The notes beneath the pieces are model-generated. The model saw only the letters and a list, made by a program, of their open reading frames with translations. It was not told the DNA's origin and did no database searches. A program made the position numbers and the translations under genes. Of a stretch of 64,000 nt of DNA, positions 24,176-36,959 are shown one piece after another; positions within the stretch are counted from its first letter, which is position 1, and the number at the start of each line of letters is the position of its first letter. Source of the stretch: Nymphaea colorata (taxonomy: Eukaryota; Streptophyta; Magnoliopsida; Nymphaeales; Nymphaeaceae); assembly GCF_008831285.2 (NCBI RefSeq), contig NC_045140.1, forward strand, positions 26,926,131 to 26,990,130, written 5' to 3'.

Positions 24176-26696
24176 AGAATTTCAGTCTGGTCATTTCTCG
24201 CAGAGGAACAAACAAACAAATGAGGTCAGTTGTCAATATTATTATTGCGGGTGTCGTCTCTTCCTGGTGTTTGAAGGACATCTGCCTGTGGTTCATCTTT
24301 GATCTTCTTGCTCCCCAAAGCAAGTGGCCCCTGAAGGTGGATAGCCAATTAAACTTCGCACTAAGGACCATATATGTAGCTTTCACAAGGCTGTGCTCTG
24401 GATGATGATGATGGTGTAGCGACTAAGACATGAGTGGTCTAAGCGATACTGGGCTGCTCTTTCCATTTGGGTCCCCTTGAAGACATCAAACAATTGGAAT
24501 TGGAGGGATCGTAGATAGAGATGCAATTAATGGAAGCATACATATATACACGAATATGAGTTAGATTAAGAATGCGATTAAGTCAGATCCAATAAGAAAA
24601 TTCAACTTGGATTAGCACCAATCTGATTTACATTTGGTATGCAGAATTTTGTAAGCATCCCCGTGGGAATAGGTACAAAGGTCCGGGTGGGAGCTAGTAG
24701 GTATTCAATTCTTGTTTCTTACTGTCGGGCATCAATCTATTGTGCTGCAAAAGGGAGCCATTAATGTGCAAGCTAAAGCATGGAGAAGGCGGCACCTGGA
24801 GGCATCATAAGCAGACCCTAAACTATAGAAGGATGAAGTGTTGGGTAAAATCTTCAGCTCTTTTGTAGGCAATATGATGAAATACTCATCATGCTCACTC
24901 AGAGTCATCATACTCATCATGTTCACCCAGAGTTTATACTGGCTGTGGTATGTGACAAAGATTGGACCACCCAATTACATACAAATGTAATTGGATGTCT
25001 AAAATAGTGCAGGAATTTAAATTCTGGTTACGTAAGACCAAATTAAGTCAAATTTAGTATAAAAAAGTACTGGATCTAACCCAAATTTCATTTAGTCCCT
25101 TTTGTGTTTAGAACTCGATTTTCAGGTGACACAACATTAATGCATAATAGTTTCTCATCATTTACATCTTTTCACCTAACACTTCATGACATTTGTTGTT
25201 TAGGAAGGTGTCTCAAGATAGATCACCGAAATATTAATGTAATCGTCCTTACCTGATCTAGTCAACTTATAGATGGTAAAGGTGAAATCCCAATCAATCA
25301 CTCAAGCATCATCACATGCACTTGCATGTGATCATGGAATTCCAAGTCATTAATACGGTGGATGGTGAGGGCCAGGAAGTTAGTACACTACACGTTAGAC
25401 ATTGGGCGGCTTGGGACCTGATCTCTCTAGTTGGAAGCCCAAATAACTTGATCTTATTTTGGCTTCCAGTGCTTTAAGTGTTCTTGGGCAATAACAACAA
25501 ATGAATTCATTCTAAAAATTGAGGCAGATTCATAACACATTGAGTTCTACCTCAATTTTTAAGTAAGATCATGAAACAATAACAAGTTGCTACTATCCGG
25601 AAGCATGTCCTAAGAAAAGGGAAAGCTAAGGATTTGGTTATAGGAACAATATTTTGTCATTTTATAGATATGCCTCACTTGTTGGGACACAGTATTTATA
25701 GAATAATACTAGAATGCAATGTTCCATCAATTACTTCAACTTTTAAAATAGATTTACAAAACACTAATAAAATATTTATTACACCATGAATGACCAAGTT
25801 CAGGGAAGAAAGAATAAGGCTTGGCAGATTGAGCATGGGCACAAGCTGGTAAAATTAAAAAACGAAGTCATGAGCCAAACAGGACATGTGGTGCAAGCTG
25901 GTTCCGCTGCAGCTGGGCCACCGACACCCAGGGTTTGGAACCGTGCACAGTAAAGGTTGCCCACGTTGCAGCGGCCGAGGGGTGGGGGACCTCTTCTCGG
26001 CCATCTCCCGGAGAAGCCATGGAGACTCTTCGTCTCCGAGTCCATTTCCCAAAGTCAAGACCTCGTGTCTTCTTCTGTGGAAATCGGTGGATTTCACAAC
26101 CACAAGTCACCAGCAACCGGACGCTTGGCATGTTCATGACGGTGTCTCAAAAGATCAAATCTCCTACATGTATTATGATGCGAAGAAAGAAGAAGATACA
26201 TGTATCATGATGATGCGAAGGAAGAAAACAAAACTGCGTCACTACGGCAGTGCAGTGCAGTTCCCCGCTGGGGCCTGCTCGTGCCCCCGACGATGTGGTG
26301 CTGGTTCACCACTCTCCAAGTGTACATAGAGAAGACGAGTTCCACAAAAAAAGGACGCATAATTTTCATATATATAAGTTAACAGCTAAGAAGCATTCAT
26401 GGCCATGGATAGTTTGGCACCTGGCAGACAACTGTCTTTGCAGAGGGCCCGAACTAAGCAAATTATTGAGCGATGATACACATTTAGAAATGGCAGCCAC
26501 CACCCTCACATGACCAGTCACCAGTCAATTGGGTGGGCCGGCCTTGCTCTTTTCCCCTCCTATACGCCTCCTATTCCCCCCACCAAAGACATGGAATCTT
26601 TCGAAGATCACGTCAGTATCGGTCTATGGGACAAACACCAGAGAGCCGCCTCCTTTGCTGACCATTCACCGGCCCCACCAAGTCGGAGCATGGGAA

Positions 26697-28469
26697 TCAC
26701 GCCCCGTCCTTCCCATGCTCCTGCAGCTGCACCTCTCCGGCAGCCGCAGCCTCCTCCTTCCCGTGGAAGAGCTTCTCCGCCTGCTCCAGCGTCTTCCCCT
26801 TCGTCTCCGGCAGGTAGGTGCAGAAGAACACCCAAGCGGCCACAGCGACGCCCGCGTAGATGAAAAAGGCGCCGCCGATGGTAACGGCCTTGGAGAGAGA
26901 GAGGAACGACATGGAGATGGCGCCGCTCGTCACCCGGTTCACCACGACGCCGATGCTGGCGCCCTGCGCCCTCAGCCGCAGCGGGAATATCTCCGACGTG
27001 TACACCCACGTGATGGGCCCCGCACCGATGGAGAACGTTGCCACGTATCCCAGGATCGAGGCGACGGCCAGCCCGACGGCCCACTCCACCCGGCCGGAGT
27101 GGTGGTTGCCGATGACCGTCAGACTCCAACCCAGCCCGCAGAGCGTCAAGATCATGGCGGCATAGCTCGTCAGCAGCAGCGGCCGCCTGCCGAACCGGTC
27201 CAGCGTGAAGGTCGCCACCAGGATGAAGGTCGTCTTGGTGAAGCCCACGGCGACGGTGGCCAGCAGAGACGCCGACTTGCTGAACCCGGCCTTGTCGAAG
27301 ACGCGCGGGCTGTAGAGCACCACCGAGTCTATCCCCGACGCCTGCTGGAAGAAATGGATCCCCACGGCAGCAAGCAAGATCCGGCGAACGTGGGGAGCAG
27401 GCCGGATAAAGAGCTCCATCCACACGCCCTCCCCGTGGTGCTTCTTCGGCACCGACACCACCACTCCGCCCTCCTCTACCACACCAGCCACCGCCTTGAT
27501 GTCCGCCAGCCGAACCTCCGCCTCCTCCCGCGTGTCGGACGTCCGTTCCAACACCCGCTTCGCGTCATCTAACCGGCCCTGCATGACGAGCCACCTCGGT
27601 GACTCGGGCATGGCGAGGACGCCGAGGGCGATGAGGACGGAAGGGAGAGCCCCCACGCCGAGCATAAGCCGCCAACCTACCCGGAGCGGCAGCTTGGCGA
27701 AGGCGTAGTTGGAGACGTAACCGAAGAGGATACCGGCGTTGATGAAGACCTCCGGGAACGAGGTAAGGAAGCCTCTGGTGGAGGCAGGCGCCAATTCGGC
27801 GGTGTAGACGGGTGCGATCATGAGGGCGTAGCCGACGCCTACGCCGGCGACGAATCGACCCACCATGAGCCAGGCGTAAGATGGAGCGAGCCCCATCACC
27901 ACTGCACCGACGAAAAAGATAGCCCCAGCAAGCACGATCGTGTACCGGCGGCCGATCCAGTCAGACGTCCGGCCAGCAGCCAGTGCTCCTATCAGCGAGA
28001 AGACGTTGAGGATGCCGGCAATTATCTCCACCTGGACGTCGGTGATCTTGAGGTCCTTCTTGATGAATATAATCGCTCCGCTCATCACTCCAATGTCTGG
28101 AGTGGAAAAAAAAAACCACTTATCAACCAACAACTACTCATCAACGTAGAGAGGATCGAAACACGGCAGTGAAGAATCCAGTTTAGCAGAACTCTCGCAT
28201 ATCTTAATCTGCTTTTGTTAAAACGATGGCCACTAACACTGCTGTTTCGGTTTCTCTTTCTTTTGGTTTAGAAAATGCCGTGTTTCTTACGTGCAGTTTG
28301 TATAGGAAGAAAAATTTCGAGAGGAGGAAGAGAAAGAACCAATGGGTAGAAGAATACCGTAGCCAAGAAGCACAGAGGTCATAGAAGCCAGAAATGCGCA
28401 AGCATAAGCGTACAAATTTATCCGGCGCCTTCTCACCGGTCGATCTGCCGGCACTGTGGCTTCCGCCAT
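26697..28469 (-). CDS. PLT: polyol/monosaccharide transporter (MFS sugar:H+ symporter)
   Basis: Two exons: 28469-28358 (start) and 28096-26697 (stop TGA), joined GT-AG in phase 1 across the codon for the Asp in 'GYDIGVMSGA'. Together they give 503 residues, close to the usual size of plant polyol transporters. Twelve membrane helices are expected. Sugar-porter signatures visible: 'GRTSDWIGRR' after the second helix, 'PESPRWLV' before the central loop, 'HFFQQASGIDSVVLYSPRVF' in helix 7, 'LDRFGRRPLLL' and 'PETKGKTLEQAE' after helix 12. Plant PLT/PMT proteins move polyols, myo-inositol and monosaccharides with protons across the plasma membrane; the substrate here cannot be read from sequence. 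The first in-frame ATG was taken as start; it is preceded by a leader with no stronger ATG. The second exon is strongly GC-rich, so long open frames occur on the opposite strand. Confidence 0.92.
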
Positions 28470-28640
28470 CCCTCTGCAGAGCTCCAAGGAGGAGAAAGAC
28501 GAATAGGAAAAGAAGAAAGAGAGCGGAAAGGAGAGCGAACCTCACAGCGGTACTGTCGCCAGACTCATCCTATAAATAGACGACATGTCTCTCCAAGCAA
28601 TTGTTTTATCTTTTTTTGTTTTCTAATCGTATCTGTCCAT
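28470..28640 (-). promoter_or_regulatory. probable 5' UTR and core promoter of the polyol transporter
   Basis: Read on the minus strand, a TATTTATA stretch lies at about 28567-28576, roughly 100 bases before the start codon, with a CT-rich leader between. This is a plausible TATA box; transcription start not determined. Confidence 0.3.
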
Positions 28641-29973
28641 ACAAAGTGGAAATATGAAAGCCTCTGGTTTATGCCAAGACCAAAATCTACCGGAGCTGAG
28701 TTCGAGACTGAGCCAGCAGAGTTTACTTTACATAAAAACAAAGTAGGGGGGAAAAAAATAACGAAGAAGAAAGCATCTCTACTTCGATGGGAGGTCAAAG
28801 CGTTTTCGATTGCAAGCAATTTTATCTTACAAATTTATATGTTTCTTAATTCAAACGACCATATCTGTTCTCTTTGAAACTCAGCTCATCATTACTGCAA
28901 GCTCGGGTGGTCGAACTCAAACCAATGCGATGCAAGTTGAGCTCAAGGCTAGTTCACCTGTGCTTGCTCGAAGTTGTTTACAACTTTTCTTTTTTTTTAG
29001 AAAGAAGACCATGTTTGGACAAGGTGGTAAGCACTAGTTTTGCAATTAAGCTTAGTCCCGCTTGAGTTTGACCAGCTGAAAACCTCAACCAAGTTAAAAG
29101 TTTTAGAAACCCTTGAACTTGAGCTCGGCTCTCATGGTTCACCCCTAACTTCTGCCTCGTGCTTACCTATCTTGGTTCAGCTTATTCGGCAAATGGAGTA
29201 TAGAAGGGTGATGTGTAAATAGTCCAAGAGAAGTGGCAGCGTACTGAGCAGTAAGGTGGTCAATCTCTTCTTTTAAAGAGGTCATTGTCATGCCCGGTGC
29301 GCTCTACCATAAAAGGTCCCGAGACATGTTTTATAAACCCGAGGAGGTGGGCACAAGGGAGGTCAGTGGCCTTGCAAATTAATTGGAAGGAGGGACGATT
29401 GATGACACAACGGGTTACATACGTTTTGCAAAAATTATTGAACGCCAGTTTACTGCCTGTTTGGTAGGCCGATGGATCGATCATCTCCCTGGTAGTATAA
29501 TTCGCAGTTAGAATACATCAATTGTTCCGTGCAAGCAATTCAGGCTAGTGACTCACCATGGCTAACTGAAGAGGACAATCGAACCATCATAAAAAATCAA
29601 AGGTGGGAGTAGCGGGCGTGGTATGTTGTCAACAACAATGGATATAGCTCTTTGAAAATAGTATCATAATTGGTTTTCATACTTTGACCTTCCCATCTAC
29701 CAAAGGGCAGCTCAAAATCACGTGCTTCGGAAGTTCCAAATCTCGTGGGGGCAATCATACATCCGAACAAAATTGATGACATATGGACTCATTAATGCGA
29801 TTTTGTTTGTAAAGGCCCGAGTCCTAAGACCAGATTGGATTTGGAACCTGGCTACGTGACAGAGAAGAGGCCGCATCTCACTCCTCCTGAGAAGTCTGAT
29901 CTGCTTCTTTGTACAGAGAATTTACCCGACACAAGCTTGGTTATAATCTTGCGGCCCGATACAATCTTTGTTT

Positions 29974-30101
29974 TAAGGGTCCTTTGTCAATATTAATACA
30001 TTGTTACTGTCTCATGAATGTATCCGTAGATTCATGAAATACTGTAACAAGTGTTAGGACACATTCATAAGACAGTAACAATGTGTTGTTAAAAGACCCT
30101 T
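29974..30101. mobile_element. MITE-like inverted repeat
   Basis: The left arm (taagggtcctttgtcaa... to catgaatgt, 29974-30021) is matched by the reverse complement of the right arm (30061-30101), sharing the uninterrupted core 'acattgttactgtc' and the outer 'taagggtc'. A central spacer of about 40 bases separates the arms. No coding capacity, superfamily undetermined. Confidence 0.6.
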
Positions 30102-30140
30102 AGATCTCACACTCGAGAGTTTTTTTAATCCAATCAAACC

Positions 30141-30165
30141 ATATATATATATATATATATATATA
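30141..30165. repeat. (AT)n microsatellite
   Basis: Uninterrupted alternating AT tract 40 bases after the inverted-repeat element. Confidence 0.8.
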
Positions 30166-31993
30166 GGGGTGATCTGATTTGTATATTTTGTAAGAGGACT
30201 CCAGGTGAGGTTCGGAATCTATTAACATGCACAGGGGATTTTGTACATCTCAAAACCGATCGATAAAAGCACTCAAAATCTTGTGATTTGATAAAACACG
30301 TTAACTTTATCGGAAGGAACAGGACTCAGGGGTCCCTGATCTGTACCAAATTCAGATAGTCAAATTTGATACATAACTTATTATAAACTGCCTAAAAGAC
30401 CGAGATTCTATGTTGGCATTTGTTCACCTGGAACTTAGATTTGAGGGCCGGTCTGAACTAGAGCAACTGCTTAAATTCACGGCCCCAATAAATCAGAAAC
30501 CCTCAGTCAGAAGATCCAAATTAATCCTCAGATTCATGGATCTTGAGAGAGAGAGAGAGAGAGCCTGAAGCTTGACATAAGACCCATCGACTAAAGGCGC
30601 AGTCCTGGCTAGAAATTTGTAGAGTTTACTTTGGATTTAAGATCTTCATTGAAAATTATGGGCCCGAAACGTTGGAAACTAAGATCTCATGGCCTCTGAG
30701 GTAATCAAGCGCTCCTAAGCTAAGGGTGTTTACTCTTTGAGCTTTGAGCGAGTCCGAACACAATCAGTCGGCTAAGTTTAAGGGTAATTCATAGGTCTTT
30801 TTAAAAGAAAAGTTACAGATATTTGTATTATCCAAAAAACAAAATAAACAGAACAAAAAACAAGAACACGTTACTTAATCCAAATTTCGTTGAATCTCCA
30901 ATACAGAATTTCATGGCAGAAGTAGTTAATTATCCAAAAATCACTAGCTGTATCAAGAAATGGAGATCATGAAATATGAGGTCTGTTTTTCATATTATAT
31001 TGTTAAAATCCAACTCTTAAGTGTGAGTTTCGCACATCAATCCTCTCTCCCTGCGCTGGATTTGTGGAAGAAAAAGAAGAAGAAGAAGAAGATGGTGATT
31101 GAAGAAATAAATAAGGAGCAAGAGCAGCCTAAGAGATAAAGTTAGGTTGGTCGTGTTTGACTTTCACAGTTGGCTGATAATTTTTTTGCCTGAGGATCCG
31201 TAGACAGAGACAGATTTGAATGTTGGACAAGGGTGCCTAAAATATCAACAGGGATGTCTTATTAGACAAATAATAAGATTATATATATGTATATTAAGTA
31301 GATCACATGATCTGAATCTAGATATTTACATATTATCGAAAGGTAAGGTTAATTATATAGTTTTTCCTTTCAAGGAGGGGGAGAGCGAGAGAGGCGCGTG
31401 AACAGATGAGGTGTGCGAACAAATGACAGCAAAAAATTTTCAATAATCTGATTCTAATTTGTACTTTGAAACAAAGGTATAAAACTAACTAGGTGAAATC
31501 TTTTCAAGTTTTGCATATATCAAACATTACAGATTTGATCTACACAATTTATTTAATTAATATGATATTTTAAGTGTTAGACACTGTTGTTCCAAGAGGC
31601 CAATTTTTTGGGAGCATTATAAATTGATGGATTAAGCATGCAGGGATGTTGATGGATCGGGTTGGAACCAAATATACGATTTACCAGATCCACTTTGGTG
31701 TTCACATTGATTCGAAACTGGCTGAATACTATCTGAAACCGATTTTTAGATTCACATCCAAATCTGAATCTGAATCTTAAATTGAATTCGCCGAACCACG
31801 TTATGATATGCTAGGATACAACTTCTAAAATGCATGGACACTGGATATAGGAGATTTGTTCATAAATGCAAGGCTTATTCCATCTTGTGCTCATTTAAGA
31901 GGAGCTTGTTGAATCTGTGACAACTTATCCATTCTTTCTCTAAAACCAGTGACATCTAAAGCTTTCTGTTTAATCGATTCAACCATGCAAACA

Positions 31994-32158
31994 CTAGCGG
32001 AGTCCGAAATTTTGGCTGATGAGGCACTAATTCAATATCTTTAATTCTTTTAGGGATACTTATATATAAACAAACAAATATATCAACATGTTAACATAAA
32101 ATTAATTAAACAAACCATGCGACTCCCACACCAGCCTCAATGTGGCTCCGCCACTGCA
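31994..32158. mobile_element. short dispersed element with 'gcggagcc' inverted ends
   Basis: Left end agcggagtccgaaattttgg; right end read in reverse gcagtggcggagccacattg. The ends resemble those of the other 'gtggagcc' elements in this window. Interior AT-rich and non-coding. Confidence 0.35.
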
Positions 32159-34009
32159 AGCAAACTCCCTGATCAACCTCCTTGTGACACCCTCCACCAA
32201 ATTAGCCATGTTAACCTCGTTCCCTAATTTTTTTGTGGCGCTTCCAAGAATGTGAATGAAAAAACACCAACAGCCAGGCAGTTGCAATAGTAACAATTTG
32301 TTTATATTTCACAAATCTGCTCTAAAGATTGATCGAAATTCAAGAATTGCTGCATTGCAGAAGATAAATTCACAAAAAGTACTGGCAAAAAAACTATTTC
32401 TATTACTAAATCACTTCTATGGATGTCAACTCCTTGTGGCCTTCAAATTGAGTCAGTTCACCAATGCAAACAGTCTTCATGGGTATAAAAGACGACGTTC
32501 TAATGTCCTTATATGAGAGAGAGAGAGATAAGGGAGGGAGAAAGGGGGGCACAACCCAACCCCAACCATCCTGAAGGTTGCAGAATAGTTGGCTGAGTCG
32601 CCAAGTTGGTTAGGGAATCACCTGAGTCATCTCGAATCGGATCAGCCTAACTCACCCTTAACTCAGCCTAACTCACCCATGACTCGTTTGAATAAGGTTA
32701 TGTTAAAACTCGACCGAATCGCCGAGCCACACCTCGCAAGGCCGATCAGACTGTAACTTCAAGACGAATCGAACGCGTTCGAGACCTGCTGTCTACCGCG
32801 TCCAACTAGTTAGGCTGTACATTGTCTTATTTAGAGAAAGAGAAAGAGAACCGATAAAATGAAAATATATAGTAAAATTTAAAGACAAAAAATCACTCAA
32901 ATAAAAGAAAAGTGAGAGCACGTTGAAATTAGTCTCCTTCTCTCTTACATCATTTGGCTGCACAATTATTTGGCTTTAATTTCCTTGTTCGATCTTTCTT
33001 TTCCCTGTCTGCCTTCGATTCGAATCTGCGCGGTGTTTGTCACCATTGGGATCCATGCCATGCTGCGTGTAGTTTCGTGCGCCCGTAGACTTCTCCTTTT
33101 AATTTTCTGTCTTTCTTCTCGCCACCACTGCAGACTGCAGTACAATCGTATCGGACGTCCTCATCTTCTCCTTCCGCAGTTTCCTTCTCCAACTATACTC
33201 ATCACCGCCCTTTAACTATAAAGGCTGTTGAGAAATCGACAAACCAATATCCTACTTTTAATATATTCGCCAATGGATCCTCAACTTCTTCACCCACGAA
33301 GCTTTTTTAATTTTCAAACAAAAAAAATTTATTGATCGGGACATTGAGTTCCCGCCATGTATGTTGGTCCAAATTGCTTTCTTCTTTTGTATATATATAT
33401 ATATATCACTTGTAGTTAAAACCGTTTATTTGTTGCAGATGGATGAAGTACTAGATGATAAAAATACCTATCATGTTTTCTCTTTGTCTTAATTGTTCAT
33501 GTATCTTATTAGATAGCAGAGTGTATGCATCTTCATCACCCTTTCACCCTTGCTGCAAGCAAATGGTTCCAACTTAAAAGGAAAAAGAGACTCATGCAAT
33601 GCCAAAAGAGAAGACCACGTTAAAGGGTAATTGGCATAGTGGGAGTAGGCCATGGATGATCCACTTTCCATGAGTTCTACTTGTTCACAATGAGTTCGAG
33701 CTGTGGTAGTTGGCCCGAACACAAGACATTTTGTGCCTTGTAGTTGGGACGGTGCAATTGCCTCTGCTCCCAAGAGAGTTCGAGTCCGGGTTGATTCCAA
33801 GAGTGTTCGAGTTTGAAATGATGCGACATTTTAGCGTGCTCATGGGCTACCTCTACTCTTTTTAAGGTCCTAGACTTACTAAGCATGCAATTCTGTCCTT
33901 GAAAAAGATCTTCATTCTGGGCAAATTTTGATAGAACATGCGAAAATAAAACTTATGTCTAGTGTTTAGTTAAGCTTAATTAATTGCTAAGATGTTTGGG
34001 TTATACTCA

Positions 34010-34205
34010 AGGGCGAAGCCAGAATTTTTTTTTTTCCAGAGCCGAGCCAAACGGTCAGTCGAACTTATCCGGGTAGGACCAAATTAAATATGAATATAAA
34101 AAATACATTACCCAACCAAAATTTTTTAATTTTTGTAATGTATTTTTTTTTTAAGTAGTTGGGGTGGGCCACGGCCTAGGCGGACCCCCCTTCCTCCGCC
34201 CCTGG
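34010..34205. mobile_element. short non-coding dispersed element, 'ggggtggagc' family, copy 2
   Basis: Starts agggcgaagccagaatttttt and ends gggccacggcctaggcggaccccccttcctc. Same architecture as 22882-23060: a gaagccag/ggagctag start, AT-rich centre, and a GC-rich end carrying ggccac/ggccaagg and a C run. Confidence 0.4.
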
Positions 34206-36926
34206 TTATAACTGAAAGAAACCTGAGGCAATCTTCGCAGGTAGTCTTCATCCTTGAGTAGCTTCCCTGTAATCATCGCGTGCATCCTTAAAGTGCAAGC
34301 CCTCCACTCTTTTTCAACTAGCAATTGACATGCCTTCGTTTTACTAGCTGCAACTTTTATATTTTTTTGGTAAGATCTAAGTTTTTTTTGTTTACTTATA
34401 TTTTTTTTTCTTTGTCCTTTTACAATGAACTTTTTAATTTAAATTGCTATTTTTTTTTCACCAAAGTCTGTCCAAACATTTCAGGTGCATTTGATTGACA
34501 TCCTCATTTAATTTGGTTTTGTCAAAATTCACTTTTATGAAAACCAAGTTCTTTTAATTACTTTTAAAAACTTTGTTTGTTTGTTTGGGTGTGGCCCAAA
34601 AACTGGTCCTTTTTATGAATAACTTAAGGGTTAGTTTTTTTACCAGTTTTCATAAAACCAGGTTTTGTAGGAACCAGGTTTTCCTCAAATCTCATTTTCA
34701 CAGCACTTGACCATGTTTTGGAGTATCATCCCAACACCCCTTGGTGTTACTGTAAACACCCTTCTTGTTATTTCATTTGTTTTTGAAAGACTTTTTCAAA
34801 TCATCCTTCCCTTGTAAGCAACTGGTTAAATTCAATCACAAAAACACATTTTTTTCAAAAAAAAAAAAACGTGAAAAAGATAAATTAAATTGTCGTTTAA
34901 AACTAAAAAAACATGTTTTTTTTAAATGTTAAAAATGCATTTTTTCGTTTTTGTGATGCCAAACAGTTTTTTTTTATTTGTTGCAAATCTACTTACTTTT
35001 TGTTATTTATGTTATTAGCTTTTTATTTATTTTATTTTCCTTTATTTTAGTTTTTTTAATTTTAAAAAAAAATTACTGTTTTCCCTTCTTTTTTTTTCAA
35101 GCTCGCTGTGTTATATCCAAGAAAAACCTTACCGTTTAAAAAACTCTGAAGCATTGTTTGTGACTATGGTTAGATCCATTCCCTACCTCATCTCCATTGA
35201 CAAATCCATCCTTTGGGAAAATTTGATGATCCTCAAATTCAACAACACAAAAAATCGAGTGCGAAGATAAAAAATCCATATTAGTATTTTTCAAAGGACA
35301 CAAAATCCATTCTGCTAAATACCGTAGATAAGAAAAAAAAAAAAAAAAAAGGCAAAATAAGCAACCATTTCAAGAATTCGGTCAGTCAGTCTGCCCTGTT
35401 TGTTTACCTACCTAGCTAGGATATGAGATTCCAGGCAATGTTCCCTCCTCAACCACATGGAAGTTTTAAAATTCCTAGGCCCTACAAGGGTTTTGTGTGG
35501 ATTTTAGATATGGACTAAGTCAGTCGAGAGCATTTTGTTAACCAAACAATTGTTTTATAAATTTGCCTGAATATTAATATATGTACATAAAATACATATT
35601 TGATGAATGTTTAAGACAGATTTATGAAACAGTTTATTACGTGTCTATTGCCGAATAAACCTTTTAAATCAAATCCATCTTCTTCGCCAACTCCCGTGCG
35701 GCCAAACCTAGCCAAGACAAACCCGACGTCTCCAAGCTAAGGGTGTGACCAGGACGATGCATCCGGCCGGGTACGCCGGTGCAGGTCCTGACCGGACCGG
35801 CCTCCATCAAATTCAAAATTGGAACTTGACCATCCGTTTGGTCCCGCGTTTGAAAGAGGGCAGGAAAACAAGGAAGCGGGGCTCGGGGCCTCCATTTGAC
35901 CGTTCGTTGGAAAAACTTATTTTGAAAATAAGTTCGGTAAAAGGTAAGCCGAATAAAGACTTTTCAATTTCTAAAAAGACTCAAAAAAGAACAAACAAAC
36001 AAACTTGTTCTCTATTTTTTTTTCATTAGAAAAATGAAAAGAAATTTTGACATTTTTTTAATGCTCTGCAGCAGAGATTTCATTTTCTCGGTTGCTTTCT
36101 GCAAGTTGGTAGTAGAGTCTATAAGGAGGATGGGACATGATGTGGAGCCTCGTCACATCATATCAATTTGTTGACCGATATATCCGGGTTTAATGTCACC
36201 TAAATTTGAGTTATTTTTATTTAAAACTCAATTATTCACTTTTTAAAATATTTAACATAGAAAAAACTTGGTATTTAAAATATTGTATTAGCCAGCATGG
36301 TTTCAATTTGAGGGTTCTGTTTTTCATTTGCCATTTCGCCAATGGTAAAAAATAAAAAATGTCAACTAAGACAACAAAAATCTGATAAAAATAATATTAT
36401 TGGTGAAAATGGTACTCGAAAGTTTTTGTGGGTGAACTTTAACCGTGTGGAATATTTGATTGTTTCTCAAATTAAATGCCTCACAATCTATCATTGATAT
36501 TTTTTTGTTAGAAACTCATTAAAAAGTAATTTTTTTAGATTACACGAAAAGAAATGTCTTTTTTTTTTTTTTACCAATGTGAAAAGTTTGCCCAAAGAGT
36601 GAAAAAACTTTTTTCAAATTGACAAGACAATATAAAAGTTTGCAAATGCGACAAATCACGTCGCCGTTCGACAATCATAGGCAAAACTTTGGCTGCTCTC
36701 CAAAAATTCACACACTCTAAGCTCCCTTTTAAATTAACCTCAAAATTTGCCTCTTAAATGAAAATTACCCATTATGATCGTAGCACAAGCTCGTCCCTGA
36801 AATCATGCGCGGAAAACTTACTAAAATGAAAATATTTCATACGCCAACGTCCTCCTTAAAAAGCCGTCTTTCTTCGTTCCCTGCGTCCATCATCTTGAAC
36901 AATCGCGCCCTGCCACCTTCCACTCT

Positions 36927-36959
36927 GAGAGAGAGAGAGGAAAGAGAGATTTGAGAGAG
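36927..36959 (+). repeat. GA-rich leader before the OVATE gene
   Basis: A gagagagag-type purine tract directly before the start codon. GA tracts in plant leaders can bind BPC/GAGA factors; here this is only a possibility. Confidence 0.4.

Larger units (their letters stand above)
20928..26696. other. intergenic stretch, repeats and unassigned open frames
   Basis: No gene I can support. An open stretch at 22338-22817 (+) runs 159 codons with protein-like composition but no in-frame ATG near its start; it could be an exon or gene remnant. The GC-richer patch at 25860-26330 is open in several frames without recognisable products. Repeats inside are listed separately. Confidence 0.4.
28641..36959. 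other. long gene-poor stretch with repeats
   Basis: No gene could be supported in about 8.3 kb. Contents: repeat-like sequence near 28880-29160 and 32580-32800 (recurring 'gagctc' and 'ctaactcac' words), a MITE-like inverted repeat at 29974-30101, 'ggcggagcc' family elements at 31994-32158 and 34010-34205, microsatellites, and poly-T/poly-A blocks between 34350 and 35360. Short open frames are scattered and unconvincing. Confidence 0.45.

Noticed and set aside
26608-27423. 271-codon minus-strand frame overlapping the transporter
   Set aside because: Frame-shifted shadow of the same exon; the transporter frame carries all the family motifs.
26529-27572. 347-codon plus-strand open frame
   Set aside because: It is exactly antisense to the GC-rich second exon of the polyol transporter; its Arg/Pro/His-rich composition is that of a shadow frame.
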